Below, piece after piece: positions 8,238 through 15,784 of a stretch of DNA of 64,000 nt. Within the stretch, counting starts at the first letter, position 1, and every line of letters begins with the position of its first letter. The stretch is from positions 139,460-203,459 of the forward strand of contig JAGXSE010000009.1 of assembly GCA_018333865.1 (NCBI GenBank). The letters are read 5' to 3'. A model generated the notes under the pieces. It was not told where the DNA came from. It saw nothing but the letters and a program-made list of their open reading frames with translations, and ran no database searches. A program made the translations under genes and the position numbers. Source of the DNA: Syntrophomonadaceae bacterium. Lineage in GTDB: Bacteria; Bacillota; PH28-bin88.

Positions 8238-8266
8238 TTGTAGAGGATTTGTCAGCATGTTATAAT
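8238..8266 (+). promoter_or_regulatory. Sigma-A promoter of the first hydrogenase operon
   Basis: TTGTAG (8238-8243), a 17-base spacer, and TATAAT (8261-8266) preceded by TG one base upstream (extended -10). The rest of 8112-8475 is A/T-rich leader with the Rex-like site and the ribosome binding site, and no other gene. Confidence 0.6.
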
Positions 8267-8375
8267 AAATTATAATTTTTTCAAAACATTTGGCCGATGG
8301 TTTTCATGGGCCTGATATATTTTAGCCTGGGCAGGAATACACCTTTGCCAGAGGAGGTGAAGTTTTTTGCTAATT

Positions 8376-8393
8376 TTGTGAACTATTGCACAA
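8376..8393. promoter_or_regulatory. Rex-like operator upstream of the HydCB fusion gene
   Basis: TTGTGAACTATTGCACAA matches the Rex consensus TTGTGAA-N4-TTCACAA at 13 of 14 defined positions. It lies about 83 bases before the start codon and about 110 bases after the -10, so it would act as a downstream block. Rex is the NADH/NAD-sensing repressor of fermentative genes in Gram-positives. Site recognition is direct; use by Rex is inferred. Confidence 0.65.
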
Positions 8394-8475
8394 AGCCAGG
8401 ACGCCTCTGAACAAAAAAGAAACTCCTCAGGCCAATAACATCTCCAGGCATTAAAGAAGGGGGAAAAGCTAACTT

Positions 8476-11028
8476 ATGACTGCTAACCCACAACAAGTAC
8501 AGCCCTTGAGCAAGGTCGAAAAATTAAACGCCATTGTTGCCCGCCACGGGGGCAAGGTATCAAACCTGGTAGCAATGCTCCAGGATATCCAAGGGGAGTA
8601 CCGGTACCTGCCGGAAGAGACCCTGGCTTATGTGGCCAACGCCCTGGATATTCCTCCCTCGGTCGTCTTTGGTGTAGGAACTTTTTATTCCCAGTTTACC
8701 CTAGAACCCCGGGGCCGCTACGTGATCAAAGTATGTGACGGCACTGCCTGTCATGTCCGGGGTTCAGAAAAATTGAACTACGCTATCCGGGAAGCCGCGG
8801 GGCTTTCCCCTACCGCCACAGGCCCTGAGACCACCGCTGACCTTAAGTTTACCGTGGAAAGAGTGGCCTGTGTCGGCGCCTGCGGCCTGGCGCCGGTAGT
8901 GATGGTCAACGACAAGGAGGTATACGGCAACCTCACTCCGGGAGAAGCCACCCAGCTGATGCTCCGGCTGGCAGCGGAAGATGCGCTGGTTCCTTCGACC
9001 AAACCAGAGTCGCCGGCAGCAGAAATACATCAGGCGGTTCTTACTAAACCCTCTCTTCCTGAGAAATTAGCCGGGCGGGCGGATCTGGACCGGGCGGCCG
9101 CTTTGCATCAAGCTGAAATAGAGGCCCAAAAGATTCGCCTATTAGTTTGCATGGAGACCGCCTGCATTGCCAGTGGAGCTAAGGAGGTATATGCCGCCCT
9201 GAGCCAGGCTCTGGACGCCCGGGGTCTTAAAGCCCGTTTAGGCCTCTTGCCTGACCATGTGGATGGACAGCCTGTTCACCCAAAACCAATGCCGGCCTTT
9301 GCCCATCACCGGCCCCAACCGGCCGCAAGTGGAGAGGCAGGGCTCATCAAGGCTGGCTGCCATGGGTATTGCCAGCTGGCACCCATGGTGGTGCTGGAGC
9401 CGGGGCGCATCGTCTATGCCCGGGTCAAGCCGGAGGATGCTAATGAAATTGTTACGGAGACTGTCCTCGGGGGACGGATTATTCCCCGGCTCTTGTACCA
9501 GGGGCCAAACCAGGAGCTTTTGCCTATAGAATCTCAGATCCCTTTTTATGCCCATCAAGAAAAGATTGCCATGTCCACCTGCGGCCGCCTGGACAGCGAG
9601 GATATCCGGGAATACCTGGCCTTTGGCGGCTACCAGGCCCTGGCCCGGGCTCTTTTTGACATGAATCCGGAACAGGCAGTGGCGGAGATCAGGGCCTCCG
9701 GCTTAAGAGGGCGCGGGGGCGGCGGATTTCCGACCGGCGTGAAATGGGACGCCTGCCGCCAGGCCCCGGGAGACAAGAAATACATCGTTTGCAACGCAGA
9801 TGAGGGAGACCCGGGCGCCTTTATGGACAGAAGCCTTCTCGAAGGTGACCCGCACCGGGTATTGGAGGGCATCGCCCTGGCTGCCTATGCGGTGGGTGCT
9901 GATGAGGCCTATGTTTATCTCCGGGCGGAATATCCCCTGGCCGTCAGCCGCACCTACCATGCCATCCAGGAAGCGAAGGACTGGGGCTTACTAGGCGAGA
10001 ACATCCTCGGCAGCAATTTTTCCCTCAATATTCGCCTGAAGGAAGGAGCCGGTGCCTTTGTCTGCGGTGAAGAGACAGCCCTCCTTGCTTCCATCGAAGG
10101 CCAGCGGGGCATGCCCCGTCCCCGGCCTCCCTTCCCGGCTGTTTCCGGTCTCTGGGGCAAACCGACGGTGATCAATAACGTGGAGACCCTGGCACTTGTA
10201 CCTTATATTATTAAAGAAGGCGCTGCGGCTTTCCGCCAGTACGGCACCCCCACTAGCCCAGGGACCAAAACCTTTGCCCTGGCCGGCCAGGTAGCCCGCA
10301 CCGGCCTGGTAGAAGTGCCAATGGGGACACCATTGCGCCGGGTGGTGTTTGATATCGGCGGAGGAATGCGCCGGGAATATCCTTTTAAAGCTGTCCAGAT
10401 CGGCGGCCCTTCCGGGGGATGCCTGACAACGGAACATCTGGAACTGCCGCTTGATTACGAATCCTTAAAAGGAGTAGGGGCCATGGTCGGCTCCGGCGGG
10501 CTGGTGGTAATGGATGAGGGCACCTGCATGGTGGAGATTGCCCGCTTTTTCATGAACTTTATCCAGGAGGAATCTTGCGGCAAGTGTATCCCTTGCCGGG
10601 AAGGCTCGAAAAAAATGCTCGAAATCCTGGAGAGAATTACTACCGGTCAGGGCAAGCCCCAGGACCTGGGAGATCTGGAACGTCTGGCCTCCGTAGTAGC
10701 CAATGCCTCCCTGTGCGGCCTGGGCAAAACGGCCCCCAACCCGGTTTTAAGCACCCTGCGCTACTTCCGGGAAGAATACCGCCAGCACATCGAAGAGAAG
10801 TGCTGTCCGGCGGGAGTTTGTGAAGAACTCTTAGATTATGTGATCCTCCTGGATAAATGTACCGGATGTGGTGTTTGTGTCAAGGCCTGCCGGGTAAACG
10901 CCATCCGGGGCGAACGAAAACAACCCCACACCATCGAGATCGCCTATTGCATTAAATGCGGCGCCTGTGCCGAAAAATGCAAGTTCCAGGCTATTACCAG
11001 AAGCAGCAAGATGAAGGAGGTAGTCTGA
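8476..11028 (+). CDS. hydCB: Fused HydC-HydB subunit of an electron-bifurcating [FeFe] hydrogenase
   Basis: An 850-residue natural fusion. Residues 1-165 are a NuoE/HydC-type thioredoxin-fold domain with a [2Fe-2S] set (CDGTAC at 87-92, ACVGAC at 131-136). An Ala/Pro-rich linker covers about 171-219. From about 220 it is NuoF/HydB-like: a ferredoxin-like domain (CMETAC), the NADH-binding GRGGGGFPTG near 412, the FMN-binding NADEGDPGAF near 440, a [4Fe-4S] motif SCGKCIPC near 700 and a C-terminal two-cluster ferredoxin (CTGCGVCVKAC, CIKCGACAEKC). With HydA it would couple NADH and reduced ferredoxin oxidation to H2. A 30-odd residue insertion near 250-285 is absent from the second copy. It overlaps hydA by one base (TGATG). 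Confidence 0.9.
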   Translation: MTANPQQVQPLSKVEKLNAIVARHGGKVSNLVAMLQDIQGEYRYLPEETLAYVANALDIPPSVVFGVGTFYSQFTLEPRGRYVIKVCDGTACHVRGSEKLNYAIREAAGLSPTATGPETTADLKFTVERVACVGACGLAPVVMVNDKEVYGNLTPGEATQLMLRLAAEDALVPSTKPESPAAEIHQAVLTKPSLPEKLAGRADLDRAAALHQAEIEAQKIRLLVCMETACIASGAKEVYAALSQALDARGLKARLGLLPDHVDGQPVHPKPMPAFAHHRPQPAASGEAGLIKAGCHGYCQLAPMVVLEPGRIVYARVKPEDANEIVTETVLGGRIIPRLLYQGPNQELLPIESQIPFYAHQEKIAMSTCGRLDSEDIREYLAFGGYQALARALFDMNPEQAVAEIRASGLRGRGGGGFPTGVKWDACRQAPGDKKYIVCNADEGDPGAFMDRSLLEGDPHRVLEGIALAAYAVGADEAYVYLRAEYPLAVSRTYHAIQEAKDWGLLGENILGSNFSLNIRLKEGAGAFVCGEETALLASIEGQRGMPRPRPPFPAVSGLWGKPTVINNVETLALVPYIIKEGAAAFRQYGTPTSPGTKTFALAGQVARTGLVEVPMGTPLRRVVFDIGGGMRREYPFKAVQIGGPSGGCLTTEHLELPLDYESLKGVGAMVGSGGLVVMDEGTCMVEIARFFMNFIQEESCGKCIPCREGSKKMLEILERITTGQGKPQDLGDLERLASVVANASLCGLGKTAPNPVLSTLRYFREEYRQHIEEKCCPAGVCEELLDYVILLDKCTGCGVCVKACRVNAIRGERKQPHTIEIAYCIKCGACAEKCKFQAITRSSKMKEVV

Positions 11029-13076
11029 TGACCACTCAGTCCCTTAATCCAGGCAGCGAAAAAATAGCTTTGGGAAAAATAAGCCTTAACGGGCGGGAGG
11101 TTTCCTATTACCCTGGTGAAAGCCTCTTGGAAACTGCCCGCCGGGAAGGCATCGATATCCCGTCTTTTTGTTATCACTCTGAATTAAGCGTTTATGGGGC
11201 TTGCCGCCTCTGCCTGGTAGAAGTGGCAGGCCGGGGGCTGATGGCTTCCTGCTCTACCAAACCGGAAAACGGGATGCAGGTGGTTACAGACAACCCCAAG
11301 TTATTGCAGATGCGCCGGACTATTTTAGAACTGCTCCTCGCTAACCACAAACTGGACTGCCCTACCTGCCCCAAAGGTACGGCCTGCCGATTGCAAGAGC
11401 TCTGCCAGCGTATGGGCCTAAGGGAGGCCCGCTATGGCCAGCGGCAGGAAGAGCTGGCTTTGGATGCTTCCGGTCCTGCTGTGGTGCGGGATCCCAATAA
11501 ATGCATCCTCTGCGGGGATTGTGTGCGCATGTGCCGGGAAGTTCAGGGGCTGGGAGTTTTGGACTTTGCTTTCCGGGGCTCCCGGACAGTAGTCTTGCCG
11601 GCTTTTGGGAAGAACCTGGTCGAAGTGGACTGCGTCCACTGCGGCCAGTGTGCCTCCGTGTGCCCCACCGCCGCCATCACCGTTCGCTCGGAGGTGGACC
11701 GGGTTTGGGAGGCCCTCCAGGACCCGGATGCCTTTGTGGTAGCTCAGTTGGCTCCTGCTGTACGGGTTTCCCTCGGGGAAGAGTTTGGCCTCCCGCCCGG
11801 GGAAGACGGCACCGGCCTCTTGGTGGCCGCCTTAAAAAGATTGGGCTTTGACCGGGTCTATGATACGGTCTTTTCCGCAGATTTAACCACATTGGAAGAG
11901 ACCCATGAGTTTAAAGAAAGGCTGGGCCATGGGGGTCCGTTTCCCCATTTAACCTCCTGCTGTCCGGCCTGGGTCAAGTATACGGAGCAGTACTTTCCCG
12001 ATTATCTCCCCAATATTTCTACCTGCAAATCTCCCCAGCAGATGCTGGGAACCCTGGTGAAAGAACTGCCGAAAACTGACTTGGGAGCAGGAAAAAAGAA
12101 GGTCGTGATGGTCTCTTTGATGCCTTGTACGGCTAAAAAGTTTGAGGCCCAGCGCCCGGAGCACGCCGGCCAGGCAGGTCCCGACGTGGATGTGGTCTTA
12201 TCAACAATAGAAGCAGCTCAACTGGTCCGGCAGGGAGGCATTGTTTTCGCCGAATTGGAGCCGGAAGCCTGCGATAATCCCCTGGGCATGACCACCGGGG
12301 CCGGGGTAATCTTCGGCGCCAGCGGCGGAGTAACCGAAGCAGTCCTGCGGCTGGCCCTGGAAGAGGCCGGCCTGCCTCAGCCCCCTGGTTTTACCTTTAA
12401 AGAGTTAGCCTCAGAAGACCGGGTGAAAACTGCCGATATTTCCTTGGGGGACCTCACCCTCAAAGTAGCCATTGTCAGCGGCTTGAAGGCGGCAGGGGAG
12501 CTGTTGAAGGCAGTGCGCGAAGGAAAGGCCTACTACCATTTGATTGAAGTAATGGCCTGTCCCGGCGGCTGTGTGGGCGGCGGCGGCCAGCCCTATCCGG
12601 GTGAAGGAACCCGGGGCCTCAGAAAAAAAGGGCTCTACCGCATCGACCGCTCCATGCAGCTTAGGATTGCTTCCCATAACCCCTTTGTCAAAGAGATGTA
12701 TCAGCGCTACCTGGGTAAACCCGGCAGCGAACAAGCCCACCACTTGCTGCATACTACCTACAGTCCCCGGCGGAGGATGCCTGGCAGCACTGTCCACCCC
12801 ATTCTGGAGGCCAAGGCTGGAGCACTGGAAGTCTCAGTATGTGTAGGAACCGGCTGTTTCCTGCGCGGGGCCCACGGGGTTTTGGAAAACCTGCTCCAGG
12901 AAATCCGGCAGGCCAATCTGGACCGGCAGGTAAGTATCAGCGCTACCTTCTGCCTGGAGCACTGCGACCAGGGAGTGTCTCTCCGGATTGGCGACCAGCT
13001 GGTTACCGGGGTTACCCCGGCAGGAGTGAAGGACCTGATCGAAAACCGGTTGCGACCCCAATTAAAGACCATTTAA
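11028..13076 (+). CDS. hydA: HydA catalytic subunit of bifurcating [FeFe] hydrogenase (copy 1)
   Basis: A 682-residue catalytic subunit. It has an N-terminal plant-type [2Fe-2S] domain (YGACRLCLVEVAG), a His/Cys-ligated cluster region (NHKLDCPTCPKGTAC), and a two-[4Fe-4S] ferredoxin (CILCGDCVRMC, CVHCGQCASVC). The H-cluster motifs are TSCCPAW near 308, MPCTAKKFE near 364 and MACPGGCVGGGGQP near 508. A C-terminal thioredoxin-like [2Fe-2S] domain follows (CVGTGCFLRG, CLEHCDQG), as in Thermotoga HydA. All residues known to be needed for the H-cluster are present. The start ATG 11028 lies behind AAGGAGG and overlaps the stop of hydCB, so the two are translationally coupled. The GTPase and maturation genes (hydEFG) are not in the window. 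Confidence 0.93.
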   Translation: MTTQSLNPGSEKIALGKISLNGREVSYYPGESLLETARREGIDIPSFCYHSELSVYGACRLCLVEVAGRGLMASCSTKPENGMQVVTDNPKLLQMRRTILELLLANHKLDCPTCPKGTACRLQELCQRMGLREARYGQRQEELALDASGPAVVRDPNKCILCGDCVRMCREVQGLGVLDFAFRGSRTVVLPAFGKNLVEVDCVHCGQCASVCPTAAITVRSEVDRVWEALQDPDAFVVAQLAPAVRVSLGEEFGLPPGEDGTGLLVAALKRLGFDRVYDTVFSADLTTLEETHEFKERLGHGGPFPHLTSCCPAWVKYTEQYFPDYLPNISTCKSPQQMLGTLVKELPKTDLGAGKKKVVMVSLMPCTAKKFEAQRPEHAGQAGPDVDVVLSTIEAAQLVRQGGIVFAELEPEACDNPLGMTTGAGVIFGASGGVTEAVLRLALEEAGLPQPPGFTFKELASEDRVKTADISLGDLTLKVAIVSGLKAAGELLKAVREGKAYYHLIEVMACPGGCVGGGGQPYPGEGTRGLRKKGLYRIDRSMQLRIASHNPFVKEMYQRYLGKPGSEQAHHLLHTTYSPRRRMPGSTVHPILEAKAGALEVSVCVGTGCFLRGAHGVLENLLQEIRQANLDRQVSISATFCLEHCDQGVSLRIGDQLVTGVTPAGVKDLIENRLRPQLKTI

Positions 13077-13107
13077 CGATTGAGATCATGAGCTTCTGAT
13101 TTGCCTT

Positions 13108-13141
13108 CCGTTTACCTCCCTTATGGAAGGGAGGTAAACGG
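13108..13141. repeat. 15-bp perfect inverted repeat after hydA copy 1
   Basis: CCGTTTACCTCCCTT and its exact complement are separated by a four-base loop. No T-run follows on either strand, so it is not a classical terminator. It may trim or stabilise the first hydrogenase mRNA, or be a relic of a small palindromic element. Confidence 0.7.
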
Positions 13142-13155
13142 TTCTCAAACGAAGA

Positions 13156-13173
13156 TAGTGATTGTTTTCACAA
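13156..13173. promoter_or_regulatory. Rex-like operator of the second hydrogenase operon
   Basis: TAGTGATTGTTTTCACAA has one perfect Rex half-site (TTCACAA) and one with two mismatches. It ends 6 bases before the -35 box of the promoter at 13180-13209, a usual place for a repressor site. Confidence 0.55.
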
Positions 13174-13179
13174 TTTATG

Positions 13180-13209
13180 TTGATTTCTAATCTATCCTTA
13201 ACTTATAAT
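13180..13209 (+). promoter_or_regulatory. Sigma-A promoter of the second hydrogenase operon
   Basis: TTGATT (13180-13185), an 18-base spacer, then TATAAT (13204-13209). A leader of about 140 bases runs to the hydC ribosome binding site. Confidence 0.55.
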
Positions 13210-13351
13210 AGAATATATGGTAAGATTTATTATGCGCGAGCTACAACTTGCATTTTATAGCTAATTCGAAGAAAGAGTGGTGATAGCGCTACCTGCAGAA
13301 GCCAGGAAACCGGTTATACAAACTGTACTACCGCAGCAAAGGAGGAAAAAG

Positions 13352-13870
13352 ATGGTTGGTGTGACTGCCTCCCGCCAGGGCCCGGTAAGCCCCCGGCAAT
13401 TTAAAAAAGTAACTGAAATCCTTGATCGCTTTAATGGGGATCCGACACGGCTGATTGCTATCCTGCAAGCTGTTCAGGAGGAATACCGGTATCTGCCAGA
13501 ACCGGTCTTAAGTTATTTGGCCACTAATTTAGGTCTCTCCAGAGCCAAGGTCTTTGGAGTGGCAACTTTTTATGCCCATTTTTCCCTTGCCGCCAAGGGC
13601 AAGTACGTTATCCGCATCTGTGACGGGACCGCTTGCCATGTCAAGCACAGCCAACATTTAATTGACTTGCTGCAAAAAAAGCTGCAGCTAAATGAGCAAA
13701 AACCCACCACTGACGATTACCTTTTTACTATGGAAACAGTTGCCTGTTTGGGAGCCTGCGGCTTAGCACCGGTAGTGGTAATTAATGACCAGGTTTATAG
13801 CCAGGTGACGCCGGAAGAATTGAATCAGATTATCGATCAAATCAAGATCAAGGAGGGGCAGCAAATCTAG
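13352..13870 (+). CDS. hydC: HydC subunit of bifurcating hydrogenase (copy 2)
   Basis: A 172-residue NuoE-like protein with a helical N-terminal part and a thioredoxin-fold [2Fe-2S] domain (CDGTACHVK, ACLGACGLAP). It is clearly paralogous to residues 15-165 of the fusion gene at 8476. I place the start at ATG 13352 behind AAAGGAGG; the frame is open to 13277 but has no ribosome binding site there. The stop overlaps the GTG start of hydB by one base. Confidence 0.9.
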   Translation: MVGVTASRQGPVSPRQFKKVTEILDRFNGDPTRLIAILQAVQEEYRYLPEPVLSYLATNLGLSRAKVFGVATFYAHFSLAAKGKYVIRICDGTACHVKHSQHLIDLLQKKLQLNEQKPTTDDYLFTMETVACLGACGLAPVVVINDQVYSQVTPEELNQIIDQIKIKEGQQI

Positions 13871-15756
13871 TGGAAAACATATCAGAGATTACTGCCAAAA
13901 AGACCGCTGATACAGCCGGCTTAAGTTACCTGGTGCTGGTTTGTTGCGGCACTGGTTGCATCGCCACCGGCGCCCTAAAGGTTTACGAGGAGTTTGCCCG
14001 GCTGACAGATGGTTTAAAGAACCTGGTCCAGGTTGAGCTGACCGGGGAAGACCATTGCGGGTGTCAGAGCAAGATTAAAAAGGTCGGCTGCAAGGGTTTT
14101 TGCCAGATCGGACCTCTGGTTACGGTTAAACCTCTGACCGCAGGAATTAAAGAGCTTTTTTACTGCCATGTCAAGCCGGAAGATGTGGCGGAGATCGTAG
14201 AGACCTCGCTCATCAAGGGTGAGGCCGTGGAAAGATTGCACTATAAGCATCCCCATACCGGCATGCCCTGCCGCAGCACCCAGGAGATCCCCTTTTACAG
14301 CAAGCAAGTGCGTTTGGTCCTGGCCAACTGCGGAAACATCGACCCGGAGGATATCGAGGAATTTATTGCCATCGGGGGCTATACCACAGCCCGGCGGGTA
14401 ATCACCCAGATGACCCCGCAACAGGTCTGTCATGAAGTGCTTCTTTCAGGCCTGCGGGGCCGGGGAGGAGCCGGTTTTCCTACCGGCCGCAAGTGGCTGG
14501 CAACCCTGGAGGCAAAAGGTACCATCAAATACCTGGTGTGCAACGGGGATGAAGGGGACCCCGGCGCCTTCATGAACCGGAGTTTAATGGAAGGTGACCC
14601 CCACCTGGTGCTGGAAGGCGCCATCATTGCCGCCTACGCAACAGGAGCCAGCCACGGCTACTTTTATATCCGCGCGGAATACCCCTTGGCCCTGGCCAGG
14701 ATGAAAAAGGCCATCCAGGATGCCAAGGCCTTGGGCCTGATCGGCAGGCAAATTTTCGGCACCAGGTTTACCTTCGACTGTGAGGTGATCGAGGGTGCCG
14801 GCGCCTTTGTCTGCGGCGAGGAAACAGCCCTCCTGGCCTCCATCGAAGGGGAACGGGGGATGCCGCGGCCAAGGCCGCCCTATCCCGCCCAATCCGGGTT
14901 ATTTGGCAAGCCGACAGTGGTCAATAATGTGGAGACCTTGGGCACAGTCAAGCGGATTTTTGAATTGGGGGTAACAGATTTTCTTAAATACGGCAGCCCC
15001 AAAAATCCTGGCACCAAGACCTTTGCTCTCACCGGCCATGTGCGGAATAACGGTCTCATTGAAGTGCCGCTTGGTACCACCCTGCGGGAAATCATTTATG
15101 ATATCGGCGGCGGGATCCCGGAAGGCCGCAGGTTTAAAGCAGTACAGATCGGCGGGCCTTCCGGCGGTTGCCTAGGCATGGAACACCTGGATCTGCCGGT
15201 GGATTTTGATAGCCTGTCCCGGGCAGGAGCGATGATGGGGTCCGGGGGAATGGTAGTGATGGATGATTCCACCTGCATGGTCAAGATAGCCCGCTTTTTC
15301 ATGCAGTTTAGCCAGAATGAGTCCTGCGGCAAGTGTGTCCTCTGCCGGGAAGGCACCAAGCAGATGCTGGGCATCCTGCAGGATATTACCAAGGGCCAGG
15401 CCCAGCCCGGGGATCTGAACCTGTTGTTGGAAACCGCACTGGCAGTGAAGAAGGCCTCCCTCTGCGGCCTGGGAAAAAGTGCGCCTAACCCTGTTTTAAG
15501 CATGCTGACATCCTTTAAGAGCGAATTCCTGGCCCACACTGAGCGGCTTTACTGCCCGGCAGGCGCTTGCGCCGAGCTTAAGACCTATGTCATCGACCAG
15601 GAAGCCTGCAAAGGCTGCACCCTGTGCGCCCAAAAATGCCCCGTGGGGGCCATTTTAGGAGAGCGGCGCATACCCCACCGCATTGATGTTGCCAAGTGTA
15701 TCAAGTGTGGAGTCTGTGCCAAGATTTGCAAACCGAGGGCCATTTCTGTGGCCTGA
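13870..15756 (+). CDS. hydB: HydB subunit of bifurcating hydrogenase (copy 2)
   Basis: A 628-residue NuoF-like flavoprotein. It has an N-terminal thioredoxin-like domain with four cysteines (CCGTGC, CKGFC), the NADH site GRGGAGFPTG, the FMN site NGDEGDPGAF, [4Fe-4S] ligands SCGKCVLC plus a later Cys, and a C-terminal ferredoxin pair (CKGCTLCAQKC, CIKCGVCAKIC). HydB carries the bifurcating FMN that exchanges electrons between NADH, ferredoxin and HydA. GTG start with AAGGAGG about 14 bases upstream, overlapping hydC. It is not fused to hydC, unlike copy 1. Confidence 0.92.
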   Translation: MENISEITAKKTADTAGLSYLVLVCCGTGCIATGALKVYEEFARLTDGLKNLVQVELTGEDHCGCQSKIKKVGCKGFCQIGPLVTVKPLTAGIKELFYCHVKPEDVAEIVETSLIKGEAVERLHYKHPHTGMPCRSTQEIPFYSKQVRLVLANCGNIDPEDIEEFIAIGGYTTARRVITQMTPQQVCHEVLLSGLRGRGGAGFPTGRKWLATLEAKGTIKYLVCNGDEGDPGAFMNRSLMEGDPHLVLEGAIIAAYATGASHGYFYIRAEYPLALARMKKAIQDAKALGLIGRQIFGTRFTFDCEVIEGAGAFVCGEETALLASIEGERGMPRPRPPYPAQSGLFGKPTVVNNVETLGTVKRIFELGVTDFLKYGSPKNPGTKTFALTGHVRNNGLIEVPLGTTLREIIYDIGGGIPEGRRFKAVQIGGPSGGCLGMEHLDLPVDFDSLSRAGAMMGSGGMVVMDDSTCMVKIARFFMQFSQNESCGKCVLCREGTKQMLGILQDITKGQAQPGDLNLLLETALAVKKASLCGLGKSAPNPVLSMLTSFKSEFLAHTERLYCPAGACAELKTYVIDQEACKGCTLCAQKCPVGAILGERRIPHRIDVAKCIKCGVCAKICKPRAISVA

Positions 15757-15784
15757 AATTCTGATCAACCGGAGGGATCACCAG

